DNA of 64,000 nt from Cristatella mucedo. Taxonomy: Eukaryota; Bryozoa; Phylactolaemata; Cristatellidae. The notes below the pieces were generated by a model, which worked only from the letters and a program-made list of their open reading frames with translations, ran no database searches and was not told where the DNA came from. This document shows, one piece after another, positions 1-10,066 of the stretch. The DNA is taken from contig WPIO01000008.1 of assembly GCA_009760855.2 (NCBI GenBank), forward strand, positions 10,149,001 to 10,213,000, written 5' to 3'. The translations under genes and the position numbers were made by a program. Every line of letters starts with the position of its first letter. The first letter of the stretch is position 1.

Positions 1-149
1 ACTTGTGATAACCGCTATCACTTTTCCAAGCCAGCAGTAGCTGGTCTGTACTGTGTCTATCCTCTAGTCTCTTGTTCCGGCTTATCTATCTGAAATAGTT
101 GTACATCAGTCTTTCCTTAGCACCTGCCGCTCTTCTGAATGTTGAGTCA

Positions 150-300
150 ACGGTTGTGCCCCCTAGCTAACTTCAAATCTCTGAGAGATCGTTCCTTCAG
201 TTACTATGCTCCCAAAATTTGGAACTCACTACCGACTGACAGCATGCCACCTCCCGATTTAGAGCACCAATCAAAAAGAAGCTAAAAGCTAACCTGAAAC
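150..300 (+). mobile_element. L2/CR1-like LINE fragment, end of ORF2
   Basis: Translation gives a run close to RDRSFSYYAPKIWNSLP, the conserved C-terminal block of L2/CR1-clade reverse transcriptase ORFs. A lysine-rich stretch follows, like the one before the 3' UTR of the better copy at 19.5 kb. It is more diverged than the other copies, so it is probably an older or separate subfamily. The 3' UTR tail is not recognisable after it, and the 5' limit is uncertain. Confidence 0.6.
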
Positions 301-944
301 TGTTCATCGCGGCCTTTGCTCTGTCTTAGTGAACTATTGGCCATGAGTATCTTCTTGTGTGCTTGCGCCTGCTTGCTAAAGCAATATACATGGATTCTTT
401 CGCATTTCTTGCCTAAGTATGATGCTTTGCTTGTTATGAACTCGTGATTATTGGTTCTCCGGCGGTCAGTTACCAAGCGCCAGATTAGAGATTCAATTTT
501 CTCAAGGCTCTATATAAACTACTTATTATGAATAATATCCCAAATTTTATGGATCAAGCCAACTCACAGCGACGTGAGGTGGCTCTCGAATCTTTAGGGC
601 GTTACCGGAACGGGCCAATCAGGATGAAGTCCGCCTGCTGTCCAAGTGTTGCTATTAATCAGCACTGGCCTCAAGCCGACACACCCAAGGACCCTGATTA
701 CTATAGACCTGATATATCAGGCCGGCCGCCCTACGACGAACACACATTGTGTACTGCTTGACGCTCTGTTCCGCTCATTAAAAGTTACTACATGTCAATA
801 TGTGTTTCTTAGTGGTATCTTGCCTTAAGATCATACAAAATATTTCCAACAACAAAGACAAATGTTGAAGTTGGAAGCACCTACTGTACTCGTCGCAATA
901 ATCCGGTCCATTTGGTATGCGAATAGCATTCAACCGAAGCCCTT
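301..944. other. No recognisable gene
   Basis: Short ORFs only, on both strands. No family motif, splice-framed exon or repeat was recognised. Confidence 0.5.
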
Positions 945-1012
945 GGGTCTTAGCCTAGGGCTAAGGTGCCTGCATTTCACGACCCAGGTCTTGAGCCCGA
1001 GCCGTAAGCCGG
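945..1012 (+). mobile_element. Possible SINE head (tRNA-like)
   Basis: The sequence resembles the tRNA-derived head of the SINE-B copies elsewhere in the window: an A-box-like stretch, then a short spacer and a degenerate B box reading like GGTCTTGAGCCC. The LINE-like tail is missing, so this is a weak call. Confidence 0.3.
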
Positions 1013-1743
1013 AAATTCAATATTGGCTGCTGCAAGCAAGACTGATGGCCGAAATGACGCTTCTGCTGCTACGCAGATGTGTCTATTAATCACCTAACCT
1101 TTCCTCGCCCAATTTTATTGCTCTTCGTTCAAGGATGAAAATTCGATCTTTATTTACCCCAGGAGGTAAATATCCTTGCACTTTTAGTACTTTCCATTCA
1201 GGGGCTGAGCCAAGATTTCCAGTAGGCAAAATCCGAAAGTAATAAAAAATATTCAGTGCACAATCAAAGTGTTTATTCGACACTGGGGTTTCTGAAAAAC
1301 GGTCATTTTTGAAAAAACAGCTGTTTTTACTATTTTCCCCCATTTTTTCACTAATTTTACAGTTTATGGCTTATTTTTGTGATGGACACCGTTTTATTTA
1401 AAATATTTCGTGATATATTCTAAATCAAAATTTTGTGCTCCTTATAATAATATCTCAAGAATACAGGGGCATTAAGCAACTTGTCTAAGAAATGCAATCT
1501 TAGTTTTGTAAAGAAAATCGTACAGACCGAAAAAACTCCTTTTAACGTCGGTTGATGTCGGCTTAATGGATAATTGCGTTGCACAATTTTTGGAGATTTC
1601 AGTGCATTGGCCATAGTTCATGAAAAGCGTGAATTCTAAATTGAGCCATTTGAAACTGTCTTGCCCTCCGACTGAAATTTATGACACATCTTTATGAAGC
1701 TGTAATTTCATTTCACCTTGAAGAGATAAGTTCACACTTTCAT
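1013..1743. other. No recognisable gene
   Basis: AT-rich sequence downstream, on the minus strand, of the hAT transposase remnant. It may include eroded transposon sequence, but no transposase C-terminal dimerisation motif was recognised. Confidence 0.4.
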
Positions 1744-2216
1744 CCTCACTTGATAACTGTTTGACGACAACTTATAAATGTAACATTGACTCCAAATAGA
1801 CGAGACGCTAGGTTTTCTGCACTATTTAGCGTAGTTTTTGACGGGGCGACAGATGAATCTTTGAGACTGCATAAGAGGTTCATGACACCCTTGCTTAATC
1901 GCTCTTCAATGCGACACTTCAAATTTTCCATGAGCTGGTACTAATATCAGGTTAGAGAGCTTGTTAAAAATAGATTCTAGTAATTGTGGCAGCACTCCTC
2001 AACGTCGGGTCTTCTCGACTTTTATTCTCAACAACAAATTTCACAGGTTCCATTGCCATCATAGAAGGTTTTGAGAGCGTCAAAATCCAAGTCTTAATCA
2101 CTGACTTGAATTCAGCTAGTGTCTCTCGGATGGCGACTGCTGTCTTAAATAGCGGCTTTAGCATTGTTAGTATGGAGTTCCAGTGCATCTTCACGTCAAG
2201 ATGCAGTTCATTCTTG
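1744..2216 (-). pseudogene. hAT-family transposase remnant
   Basis: Read on the minus strand, the first segment contains LHLDVKMHWNSILTML followed by a helix-like KPLFKTAVAIRETLAEF. This matches the well known hAT block of the form DVxTRWNSTxxML. A second block has a PVKF...DPTLRSA pattern, like the PVxxAVExL...DATL segment of many animal hAT proteins. A third, LKCRIEERLSKGV, matches the RIxERR block that follows. Stops and a frame change separate the blocks. The BED finger, most of the catalytic core and the C-terminal dimerisation region were not found. This is an eroded transposon gene, not a host gene. Confidence 0.6.
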
Positions 2217-2689
2217 CGTCAGAACTCAAGCTTTTACTTTGGATTGAAAAAACTCCTTCTAACCGTTGATTTTTAAATGAATTTGACAGGCTTGCATGAT
2301 TTCGTCAGAGCAGATCGTGGTAATCGACACCTCTTTATAATGTACAATCCCTGATTACTTCCAAGTGCGTACCTGGTTCAAAATTGTCCACTTCGTTGAG
2401 ATCGTCACTATCCAGGTTCAATCTTCCATCTCAGTATTCTTCTTGTATAATGTGTCACATATTCCAAGGTGCAAACAATGGTTTACGCGGAACTGTCCGA
2501 TGACAACGATGTGAAATAATGCATTTTTTATTTATTGCACCACCATTCTGAGTAGATCCCGTTAAATACCTCTGCGTTGTTATTCCAAAGACGCTCAAAT
2601 GCTATTTCACGGGGTCGACCACATTGAGAACAGTGCACCAAATATGCGAACAAGACAACATCTCCTGACTTGACCGTATTTAATGGGGA
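2217..2689. other. No recognisable gene
   Basis: This would be the N-terminal side of the hAT remnant on the minus strand. Small open stretches are present, but no convincing zinc finger or terminal inverted repeat was seen. Confidence 0.4.
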
Positions 2690-2968
2690 ACTAAAACGCA
2701 TCTATTTATTACAGCATTTAGTGGGTCTCTGTGATTTGATCTTTAAATGCTTATGCGTGCTGACACTGTGCATGCTGCTACTCGCCATAATTGCTTGATG
2801 ACCCTGTGCATGTAACCATAACCATGTTATTCTTGCTGTTTATTGAACACGCTACCACAAACTATTCGATCGCTCTTCCTTTGCAGCCTATCTTAAGTGC
2901 CTAGAAAGAGATTGAGTTCTCTGAGAGCGCTATATGAAATGTGTTATTTTTATTATTATTATAAGACC
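2690..2968 (+). mobile_element. L2-like LINE 3' UTR copy
   Basis: Matches the 3' UTR of the LINE at 19.5-20.7 kb: the AGCATTTAGTGGGTC block, the CTGTGCATG repeats, then the terminal block GCCTAGAAAGAGATTGAG with TTCTCTGAGAGCGC, and a short (ATT)n-like tail. It is 5' truncated with no coding sequence, as is usual for LINE copies. Confidence 0.75.
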
Positions 2969-3984
2969 CATCTTTATTGTTGTTTTATTACCGATATCAT
3001 GAATGCTGACTTCGAAGAATTGAAGTCCTCTTACGGCTGTGTATTTACCAGCAGTCATGCTAAGCTTTACTCCTCTCTCGAGTATTCCCTTGATGTCGCA
3101 ACTGATCGTTTTGTTTCTCTTTTCATCGTAATCATCGTGCATCAGCTACACCACGTCGCTTTTGTTCGCTGGAAGTTTGATTCCGTTCCATGAGATTGAT
3201 TTGCGCTTATACTCGTTTCTAGTGCTAGCTAAAATCGATATTCCATAACTAGCCCGGTAGGTAGCAATCTCCTCCAAAGTCTTTCACCCCAGGAAATCTG
3301 CCATCGTTTTTGTTCTCTTATTGTTCACAGGTTCTTCCTTTGATGCAAACCCTCTATCAAGTTTACCAAAATAAATTCGGCGTATTTTCAGATGATTCTT
3401 CAACGTTGTTGCGAAGTTTCCTGTTTCCAAAACATTTGAGGATTGTATTGCATTGTCCACATTTACCTTCTAGCTTGTCTGTAATTTAATTCTTTCGTTT
3501 TCGGCGTATTCCCAATCTGAAGAAGCGGCTGAAAAGAACATCAATATTTGTTGATGCCACAAGATCAATAGAACATCTTACTGAATTTTCACAAAATTGC
3601 ACTTTAATTTTATTTTTAGTCAATTTAATGAAAATCATCATAAAAAAATCACCAAAACATTCAAAAGAAATTCGAAGGTTATTTTCTGTTACATATTTCA
3701 TATTAATTATAATCGTTGGAACTTCAGTAGGTAATTCTTTAAAATTTCTGTTAGAAACAACAGTAAAAAGGAAAAAGCAGCTGTTTACAGTTTTTTATTA
3801 TTGGGCAAAAACCAGGTGTTTTAACGTTACCGTTAAACAGTTACCAGAAAATCTATTCAACGCGAACTCTGTGGCTGCTCATCGACTGAATGTAAATCGC
3901 ACTTTCGTCTCGGTGACGGTCGCAGCTGTGCTATATATACATCTCGTTGATGGTCGCAGCTGTGCTATAAATCTTGCAAATTCA
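2969..3984. other. No recognisable gene
   Basis: AT-rich. The longest ORF (3628-3996, plus) has low complexity and overlaps the next LINE tail. Nothing else is supported. Confidence 0.5.
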
Positions 3985-4277
3985 AAAGAAACTTAAAAAC
4001 ATACCTATTTAGGACAGCATTTAGTGGGTCCTTGTGATTCGTCCTCGATGTGCTTATGCGTGCTGACACTGTTCATGCTGCCACTAACCACATTTGCATG
4101 CTGACCCAGTGCATGTAACCCCTAACCATGTTATTCATTGTGTTTGTTTTTCAAGCATGATTTTACTTACTATTCTATTGCGTATCACTTTGCAGCAAAT
4201 GTAAAGTGCCTAGAAAGAGATTAAGTTCTCTGAGGGCGCTTTATCAAGTGCAATATTATTATTATTATTATTATTGC
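3985..4277 (+). mobile_element. L2-like LINE 3' UTR copy with (ATT)n tail
   Basis: Close match to the 3' UTR of the 19.5-kb copy, ending in the conserved block around GAGATTAAGTTCTCTGAGGG, then TTTATCAAGTGCAAT and about six ATT units. It lacks coding sequence except the lysine-rich end of ORF2 at its 5' side. Confidence 0.8.
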
Positions 4278-4935
4278 ACGGTTTTGGGGGCGGCGCAGGT
4301 CATTGCCTCCTGTCTAGGCAGGCAATTGCCCCCTGTCCACCAATAGCTCCACCACTGTTCCCATCGCAGGCCTTCGGCTCATGCATATTCAAACCTGATT
4401 TGCAGGTGTGTATGTCAGAATCCTTTTCATTGTTAATCTATGGTGCTCTCCGCACGGCAGTGACTTATTAAGGATATACGCATTTGCTTAGTATTGAAAG
4501 AAAAAAATTTGGTCTTCTTAACGAATCTAAAGGTCATTCGTCGATGGTCTTCAAGTATCAGTTGGTATAGGGTGGTCGGTATGGCAGTCGGTAGGTTCCC
4601 GAAATCTATGCGATAAGCTAAGCAATAGCAAGTAATAGCAAGCAACAGCAAGAAGTTGACACCTGCTCTAAAAGCGTGTTCACTGTCAAATGGGGTCACG
4701 CCTGTCGAGAGCGCTCACCTTTTAAGCATCCACATCACGCCCAAGTAGATCACCATTGCAAATTAATTCTCAGCAGTTTATCGGCCGGTGACCAGTAACT
4801 GCAGCTAACCAAGAGCTGCAGCCAAAAGCTCCGGTTCCGGCGACTTCTGGCGGGTCCACTGCTGTTTTGCCACTCAGCGGTGCTACTGCACTACAGCTGG
4901 CCTCGAGTCCGAGTCGTCGCAGCAAGCAGCCGCTC
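4278..4935. other. No recognisable gene
   Basis: Holds a small imperfect AGCAA-type repeat near 4620-4655. Nothing else was recognised. Confidence 0.5.
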
Positions 4936-5125
4936 TTCCCACTAACCACACTTGCATATTGACCCTGCGCATGTCACCCCCTAGCCGTGTTATTCTTGTT
5001 GTTTATTAAGCACGCTACTACTAACAATTCGATCGTGCTTCCTGTGCAGCAAATTTAAAGTGCCTAGAAAGAGTTTGAGTTCTCCGAGGCCCCTTTATCA
5101 CGTGCGTTATTATTATGATTATTCT
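4936..5125 (+). mobile_element. L2-like LINE 3' tail
   Basis: Starts in the CACTAACCACACTTGCAT part of the LINE 3' UTR and runs to the terminal GCCTAGAAAGAG block and a decayed ATT tail. It is more diverged than the copies at 4.0 and 20.7 kb. Confidence 0.7.
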
Positions 5126-5746
5126 CAGCGAAACGAGAGGAGACTCTTTCGGGCTTCCAGCTACTTGCTGCTGGCCGTGGCCCCAGCTCAGCCTGCCTCT
5201 GTGCGTTACGTCGATGCTGCCGCTCACGGAGCTTCAACTCAAGCTCGGCGCCGACTGACAGCCCCTCACCAGTGCAGTGTGCCCTCGAATCGGCCGCCAC
5301 GAAGCTCCACGACGTGGAATCACCCACTTTCGATCGGTTGTCAGCGGTGGACTGGGGACCGGCGAAAGGTGATCGCTGGTGTTGACCAGTACAGATAAAC
5401 ATTGTAATTACAAACCACGTAACTCCTGGTTTATTCAGCGTGGTAGCGCGAGTCCTTTCACCTGATTTTCGCTTGTCGTTCGTTTTGCGTTTGAAAAAAC
5501 CTTTCCTGCCCAAGCCACCTAGCGGTTCTCCTGCAGGACATCATCACAACCCTTTCATCTCAACCAAGGATGACATGTGTAGAAAGCTGTAGCGTTGAGA
5601 CAGGTGCAGCTTTCCCGGCGGCTAGGCTGCTGTGGCCTTGGCTCCGAAAGTATATCGGAACCCGTGAGATGCAAAAGCACATGAGAATTTAGTCATGGCC
5701 GACGGTTAGTAGGGCCCCTGGTTGGGAACATGCTCTAAAACATGCA
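5126..5746. other. No recognisable gene
   Basis: Two overlapping ORFs on opposite strands (5060-5398 plus, 5064-5513 minus) run through GC-rich sequence without motifs or splice-supported ends. They are probably not real. Confidence 0.4.
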
Positions 5747-5802
5747 TAAGGCTCGAGCCCACGACCTCAGCAAGACCTTGGTCGGGGCAAGCACCTTAAC
5801 CT
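5747..5802 (-). mobile_element. SINE-B head fragment
   Basis: On the minus strand this carries the GGTTAAGGTGCTTGCCCCG and GGTCGTGGGCTCGAGCC blocks shared by the SINE-B copies, that is, the tRNA-like promoter region. The LINE-like tail is absent. Confidence 0.55.
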
Positions 5803-5823
5803 CAATTAACCATCAATAAGAGC

Positions 5824-6022
5824 AGCACACAGAAGTTTATAATAATAATTCACTTGATAAAGCGCCCTCAGAGAACTTAATCTCTCTCTAGGCGCTTTAC
5901 ATTTGCTGCAAAGTGAAATGCAATTGAATGGTAAGTAAAATCATGCTTGAAAAACAAACAAAATCAATAATATGGTTAGGGGTGACATGCACAGGATCAG
6001 CATGCAAGCACACAGAAGTTTA
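5824..6022 (-). mobile_element. 5'-truncated L2-like LINE insertion with target-site duplication
   Basis: A minus-strand LINE tail (5840-6006) contains the terminal block and the 3' UTR next to it. It is bounded by identical 16-base direct repeats AGCACACAGAAGTTTA at 5824-5839 and 6007-6022. That is the signature of target-primed reverse transcription: poly(ATT) end at one boundary, truncated 5' end at the other. The identical duplications suggest a fairly recent insertion. Confidence 0.85.
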
Positions 6023-6087
6023 CTTCTGCTGCTCGGTCATTCAGAGGACATGTGTGAGCCATGGCTGCCAATTGACTGAGGATTATT

Positions 6088-6213
6088 AGAATTCATTTGT
6101 AGAGAGCCCTAAGAGAGCTCAATCTCCACCCTGGCACATTACATATGCCGCAGGGCTCGAGCATACGACCGTGGTCGTATAAGGACCGCACCTTAACCGT
6201 GGGCCAGACCAGG
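6088..6213 (-). mobile_element. SINE-B copy
   Basis: Minus-strand copy with the tRNA-like head (CGAGCC B-box region near 6158) and the LINE-like tail ending in GAATTC-type sequence. It is diverged from the 59.0-kb copy. Confidence 0.6.
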
Positions 6214-6389
6214 GCAGCGAGAACAGGCAGCTGCCAGCTCCTTGGTCTCGAGGTAATCGAATGTCAAAAGTTGCATCCCCATTAGGGAGAATGTGACAGC
6301 CCTTCGGAAAACAGGTCGTCGGGCTGGGTAGCATGACCGAGCGTCAAGTCCCCTGACTCCAACATTATTCATAAACACTTTATTCAAAA

Positions 6390-6690
6390 AACACTTTTTC
6401 ATAAAACCATGCTGGTCAAGCTTTGGTTAGGCACTCTAGACGGCTGCCGGTGTAAAGAAATCTAGCCCCTCTCCCATGTACCTCCAAGGCAGCCTTTTTA
6501 TCCCATGTACACCCAGTTTTGCACCACCGAGCCATTGTCCATTCCGAAACCGCCCGACAGCAGGTGGCAGTCTAGGTAGATGGATGCTCCCACAGATGCC
6601 ACCCACGAATGGATCTGCACGAATCTGAAGTACGACTGCCTAGTCATCAGCCGAGAATCATTGTCTTCACCTTCAACTGCTTGACAGCAG
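6390..6690. repeat. Dispersed repeat of unknown type, copy 1
   Basis: Aligns along about 300 bases with 41043-41340 in the same orientation. Shared blocks include CACTAGACGGC-like sequence, GGCAGCC(C)TTTTAT, GAGCCATTGTC / CAGCCATTGTC, TTCCGAAACCGC, and GTAGATGGATG followed by CCCACAGATGCCAC. No coding motif, terminal repeat or tRNA head was recognised. It could be part of an LTR, a non-autonomous element or an old segmental duplication. Confidence 0.6.
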
Positions 6691-6816
6691 GTGACTGCTT
6701 AGAAAGACTGATATCTCGAAGGGCAGCTGCTCATTGGCCGCCAGAGTCAGCTTTCTCTCACAGAAACCAGTAGTTGTACTCACAGGCTCACACAAAAGCC
6801 ATACACCAGGCTTTAC

Positions 6817-6903
6817 CTGATGAGCAGAAGAAAACTTCTCAACGAGGCCTGTTTCTAAACTACTAAAAATCTTAATCATCTTGTCCGTGTAGTCATCCCC
6901 GGT
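6817..6903 (-). CDS. Candidate internal exon, function unknown
   Basis: On the minus strand an 87-nt open segment is bounded by a good acceptor (a CTAAC branch-point-like site, then GTTCGTTTCAG) and the donor CAG/GTAAAG. It is 29 codons with phase 0 at both ends and begins TGDDYTDKMIKIFSS. The peptide has mixed charged and hydrophobic residues, unlike the low-complexity ORFs around it. The family was not recognised and no neighbouring exon was found with confidence. It could belong to a minus-strand gene extending outside the sections that could be read. Confidence 0.35.
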
Positions 6904-9900
6904 CTGAAACGAACGAGTCGGTTAGTTCCAGTTAGTTCATGCAGAACTAGCAACCGAATAGTGAGTATTGCACATTATTGAAGGCAAATCATAATCACTG
7001 TGATTTACCGACGAGCGGGGGGGGGGGAGTAGGGATATAAGAGCCGTGGGTTGACACGATGATAACAATTTAACCCCTTCAACATCGACGTCGGGCCACC
7101 ATTCAAAGTTAGAGCTTAAAATTTCTTGCCGAGCTCTCTCGGCTCTGGTTGCCGCCACCGTGGAACATCAAACGGGAGTATGTGGCTGCAGATAGTTGTC
7201 CTATGTTCTCGGGGGAGATAACTCTCAAGTGGCTGCCACACTAGTTGCACCAGGCCCAAAGGGTCACTACTGGGTTGTTACGACTGATGACCACCAAAAA
7301 TGTGACGCATATTTTCCAGAAAGTGCTCTCCCCATGACTTTACCATGGTTGGACAGCATTTCGAAAACCGTGAGCAAGGCAATGAGATCTTGCATGTAAA
7401 TGTATAGCATGCACATATCGTATGGAGATACATGCCACATGCGTATGAGCACGCAAAGAGCATAGCATGAGCAGTAAAGCAGCAGCAGCAGCGGCGGCGG
7501 CAGCTGTGGTAGCAGCACGAGCCCCTGCAGGATCAGCAGCAGCGGAGGCAGCAGCTGCAGCAGCCGCGATATTGAATGCCAGACGTGAAGCGCTTCACGA
7601 GGGACGGATAAGGAATTTCATTGGTTGACAATTCAAGTGGCAGTACTGATGTGGGTCGAATCAAGCGGTAGAGTTTAGCTCGAATCAGATGCGAAACCAA
7701 GCAAGCCAGCCAGTCAGAAGCTCGTTGATCACTCCAGTTAACAAGCAGCCGATGCAGGGCAGATACTACTGATGCCTTTCGCTGACTATTTAAAGTAGTT
7801 CGAAAAGAGCATTGTGAAATAAGTCGTAGTCCGAAAACAGCTGCAATGCCATAATTATGGTGCACGCCGGGGATCCATGAGCTCCCAGGACTCCCTCGAA
7901 CTGCCGCGAGGTGCCCGGCTTGCAAGCCGACGCACACATGCAGCTCTCGTGGGATTGGTCAGCTTGGGCAAAGTCTTCCCGTATACCATTGGCTGGAAAG
8001 AATTCAGAGGCACTGCACTTGCCCGTGCAGCTCAAAAGCTGTAAAGCAAAAATCGATGACCCAGACCTTTAATCGATCGGACGGCTGGCCTAAGCAGCCA
8101 GCATTAGCAGAGCCAAGCCCGGGTGCATGCCTGGTATGAAGTCAGCCCACCCATTCTACTTCACTTCGAAGCCATACGGAAATTCTCTTCGGTAGCGTGC
8201 AAAGTAGCTAGCCGTCCTGTTCAGGTGCCTCGCTGTGACCGCAGACCTGGCTCTGTGTAGGCACCGTGCCGCCGCGACTTGGTCGCAAATGGTGCAACGG
8301 AGCCTCCAGCCGGGCAATGGAGACTCTTGCTAGCTGGCCCAGCTTTCTCGTAGTCAAGCAGTGCATCCCTACCAGCCAGCCAGCCAGCCGATGTGGACCT
8401 GCAACTCGAGCTCCCATGATTCGGATAGTAGATTCACCAGCCAGGCCAAGGTCGTGGACCGAGCCACCGGTGAAGCCACAGGCAGCCAATCAGCTTTTTG
8501 CCCACGGCCCTCGGCCGGTGAAAATGGACCGCTGCGGGCATATCCAGGCATACCGCATACCCAGGGCGGCCATGACTGCTGCTGGCAGACGGCAGAGGCG
8601 TGGCATGGCTTTGGGACTGCTGACTTACGTCAGCATAAACATTGCACTGGCCGACGTAGTGTGACGAAGGAGAGAACCGTGCAACGCACTGGGTGGGGCA
8701 CTCTCGCTAAGCAGCCTCGTTCGAGCAGACCGCCTACACAAGGGAGCAAGAAAGCCCAGCTAAGGGGGGGGGGGGAGAGAGCCAACCGAATAGTCGCTGC
8801 TCGGGCGGTCGGTGCGGTTCGGCTACGTGGGCAACAAAACCTGGTTAGAAACAGACGCCCTGCGTGCCGGCGAAGAAGTCGGTCTCTAACAGCACAGACC
8901 TTCGCCTTCTCTAAAATAGCCAGTATACTCGAATTTGACGATTTTAAGAGTTCACCCTGATTGAAAACTTTGATTTTGTACGAATTTCAAGTTCGCCGAG
9001 AGGATTCGTAGTATATGCGCCTAAGAACCCGCACTGGTTCATACATTCGTGAAATTCCGTCTAGGCTTCTGTAACTCATTACTTGCAGGTCTCCTGCATG
9101 TGCAACAAGACGTATGCAGTTGTCGATAAAGATCTGCCGTTTTGCATTTCCGTCGTGATCGCTGCAACTGCTCTACCAAGTCACATCTCATTTACGAACC
9201 GCTGACTTCCCATTGAGCAGCTTGTTGACTTAACCACCCCTCTTGGCCTCTACGTATGAAACTCCCACTTCGCGACCCAAGCCTTGGATTTGAGGCCTCC
9301 AGGGTACTATCATTTATTTCGTGCTGTTTGCTTTTCTGCCCATTCATTCTCTTGCTCTTGCCAACTAATCAGAAATATTTTGTAATCGGGCTTCGCATCC
9401 TGGTGCAGTTTTTTCCAGTATGTAGACGTGCTACCCTATTCGCATCCATTATTTAGCAAGAACGAAACAAGTGTCTCCTAGCCTCTCGGTCCTGGTACAG
9501 TCAGGTGGACGCGGTTATACAGCGCTCACCGCCCATTTCGATTGGCGGCCGACCACCACGGTCTCACTTCGCGTTGTCGTGAAATCGCTATTTCGGAGCT
9601 ACGCTTACGTCAGCCAATCACTTACAGAGCGAGGAATTTGTAGGAGTCGCGATGCTTGGCTATTACAAATGAAGGTGCTCTTTTGCGTCGGAAGCACCGC
9701 CCTCCCGCCAAATCCCTCGTTCCAGGGATCTGAGCCAGGGGGCGCCTTTTGAACTAATGACCTTGTAATATTTGCTTACAGCTAATAGGGTAGCGTAACC
9801 CCAGTCTATGAAACCTGAATATAGATGTGCCGCAAAAGATTCATTTGGACACGATTTGGCATAATTTCCAACAAACCTGGAAAAGGGTCAAAGGTACTAG

Positions 9901-10066
9901 GGAATATTCCCAAGCTACCCCCTCTTTCATAATATTCGGCTGACCCTTTGACCTTGATTACTGAGAGGCCAAGTAGTCTCGCGCCATTGTGCGACCACGC
10001 TAGTTGCCGGCTGACCGCATCGCCGTCGGTTCCGATCCCCGTCCGCTCCTTCGTGTCGTCAGCGCA
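6904..10066. other. No clear gene; small CAG/CGG-rich patch
   Basis: Holds a short poly(G) run at 7018-7028, a CAG/CGG-rich patch around 7480-7560 and a 12-base poly(G) at 8764-8775. Many overlapping ORFs on both strands lack motifs. The last 100 bases before 10067 are presumably the promoter and leader of SELENOW gene 1. Confidence 0.45.

Noticed and set aside
3628-3996. 122-codon plus-strand ORF
   Set aside because: AT-rich, low complexity, no motif, and it runs into a LINE tail.
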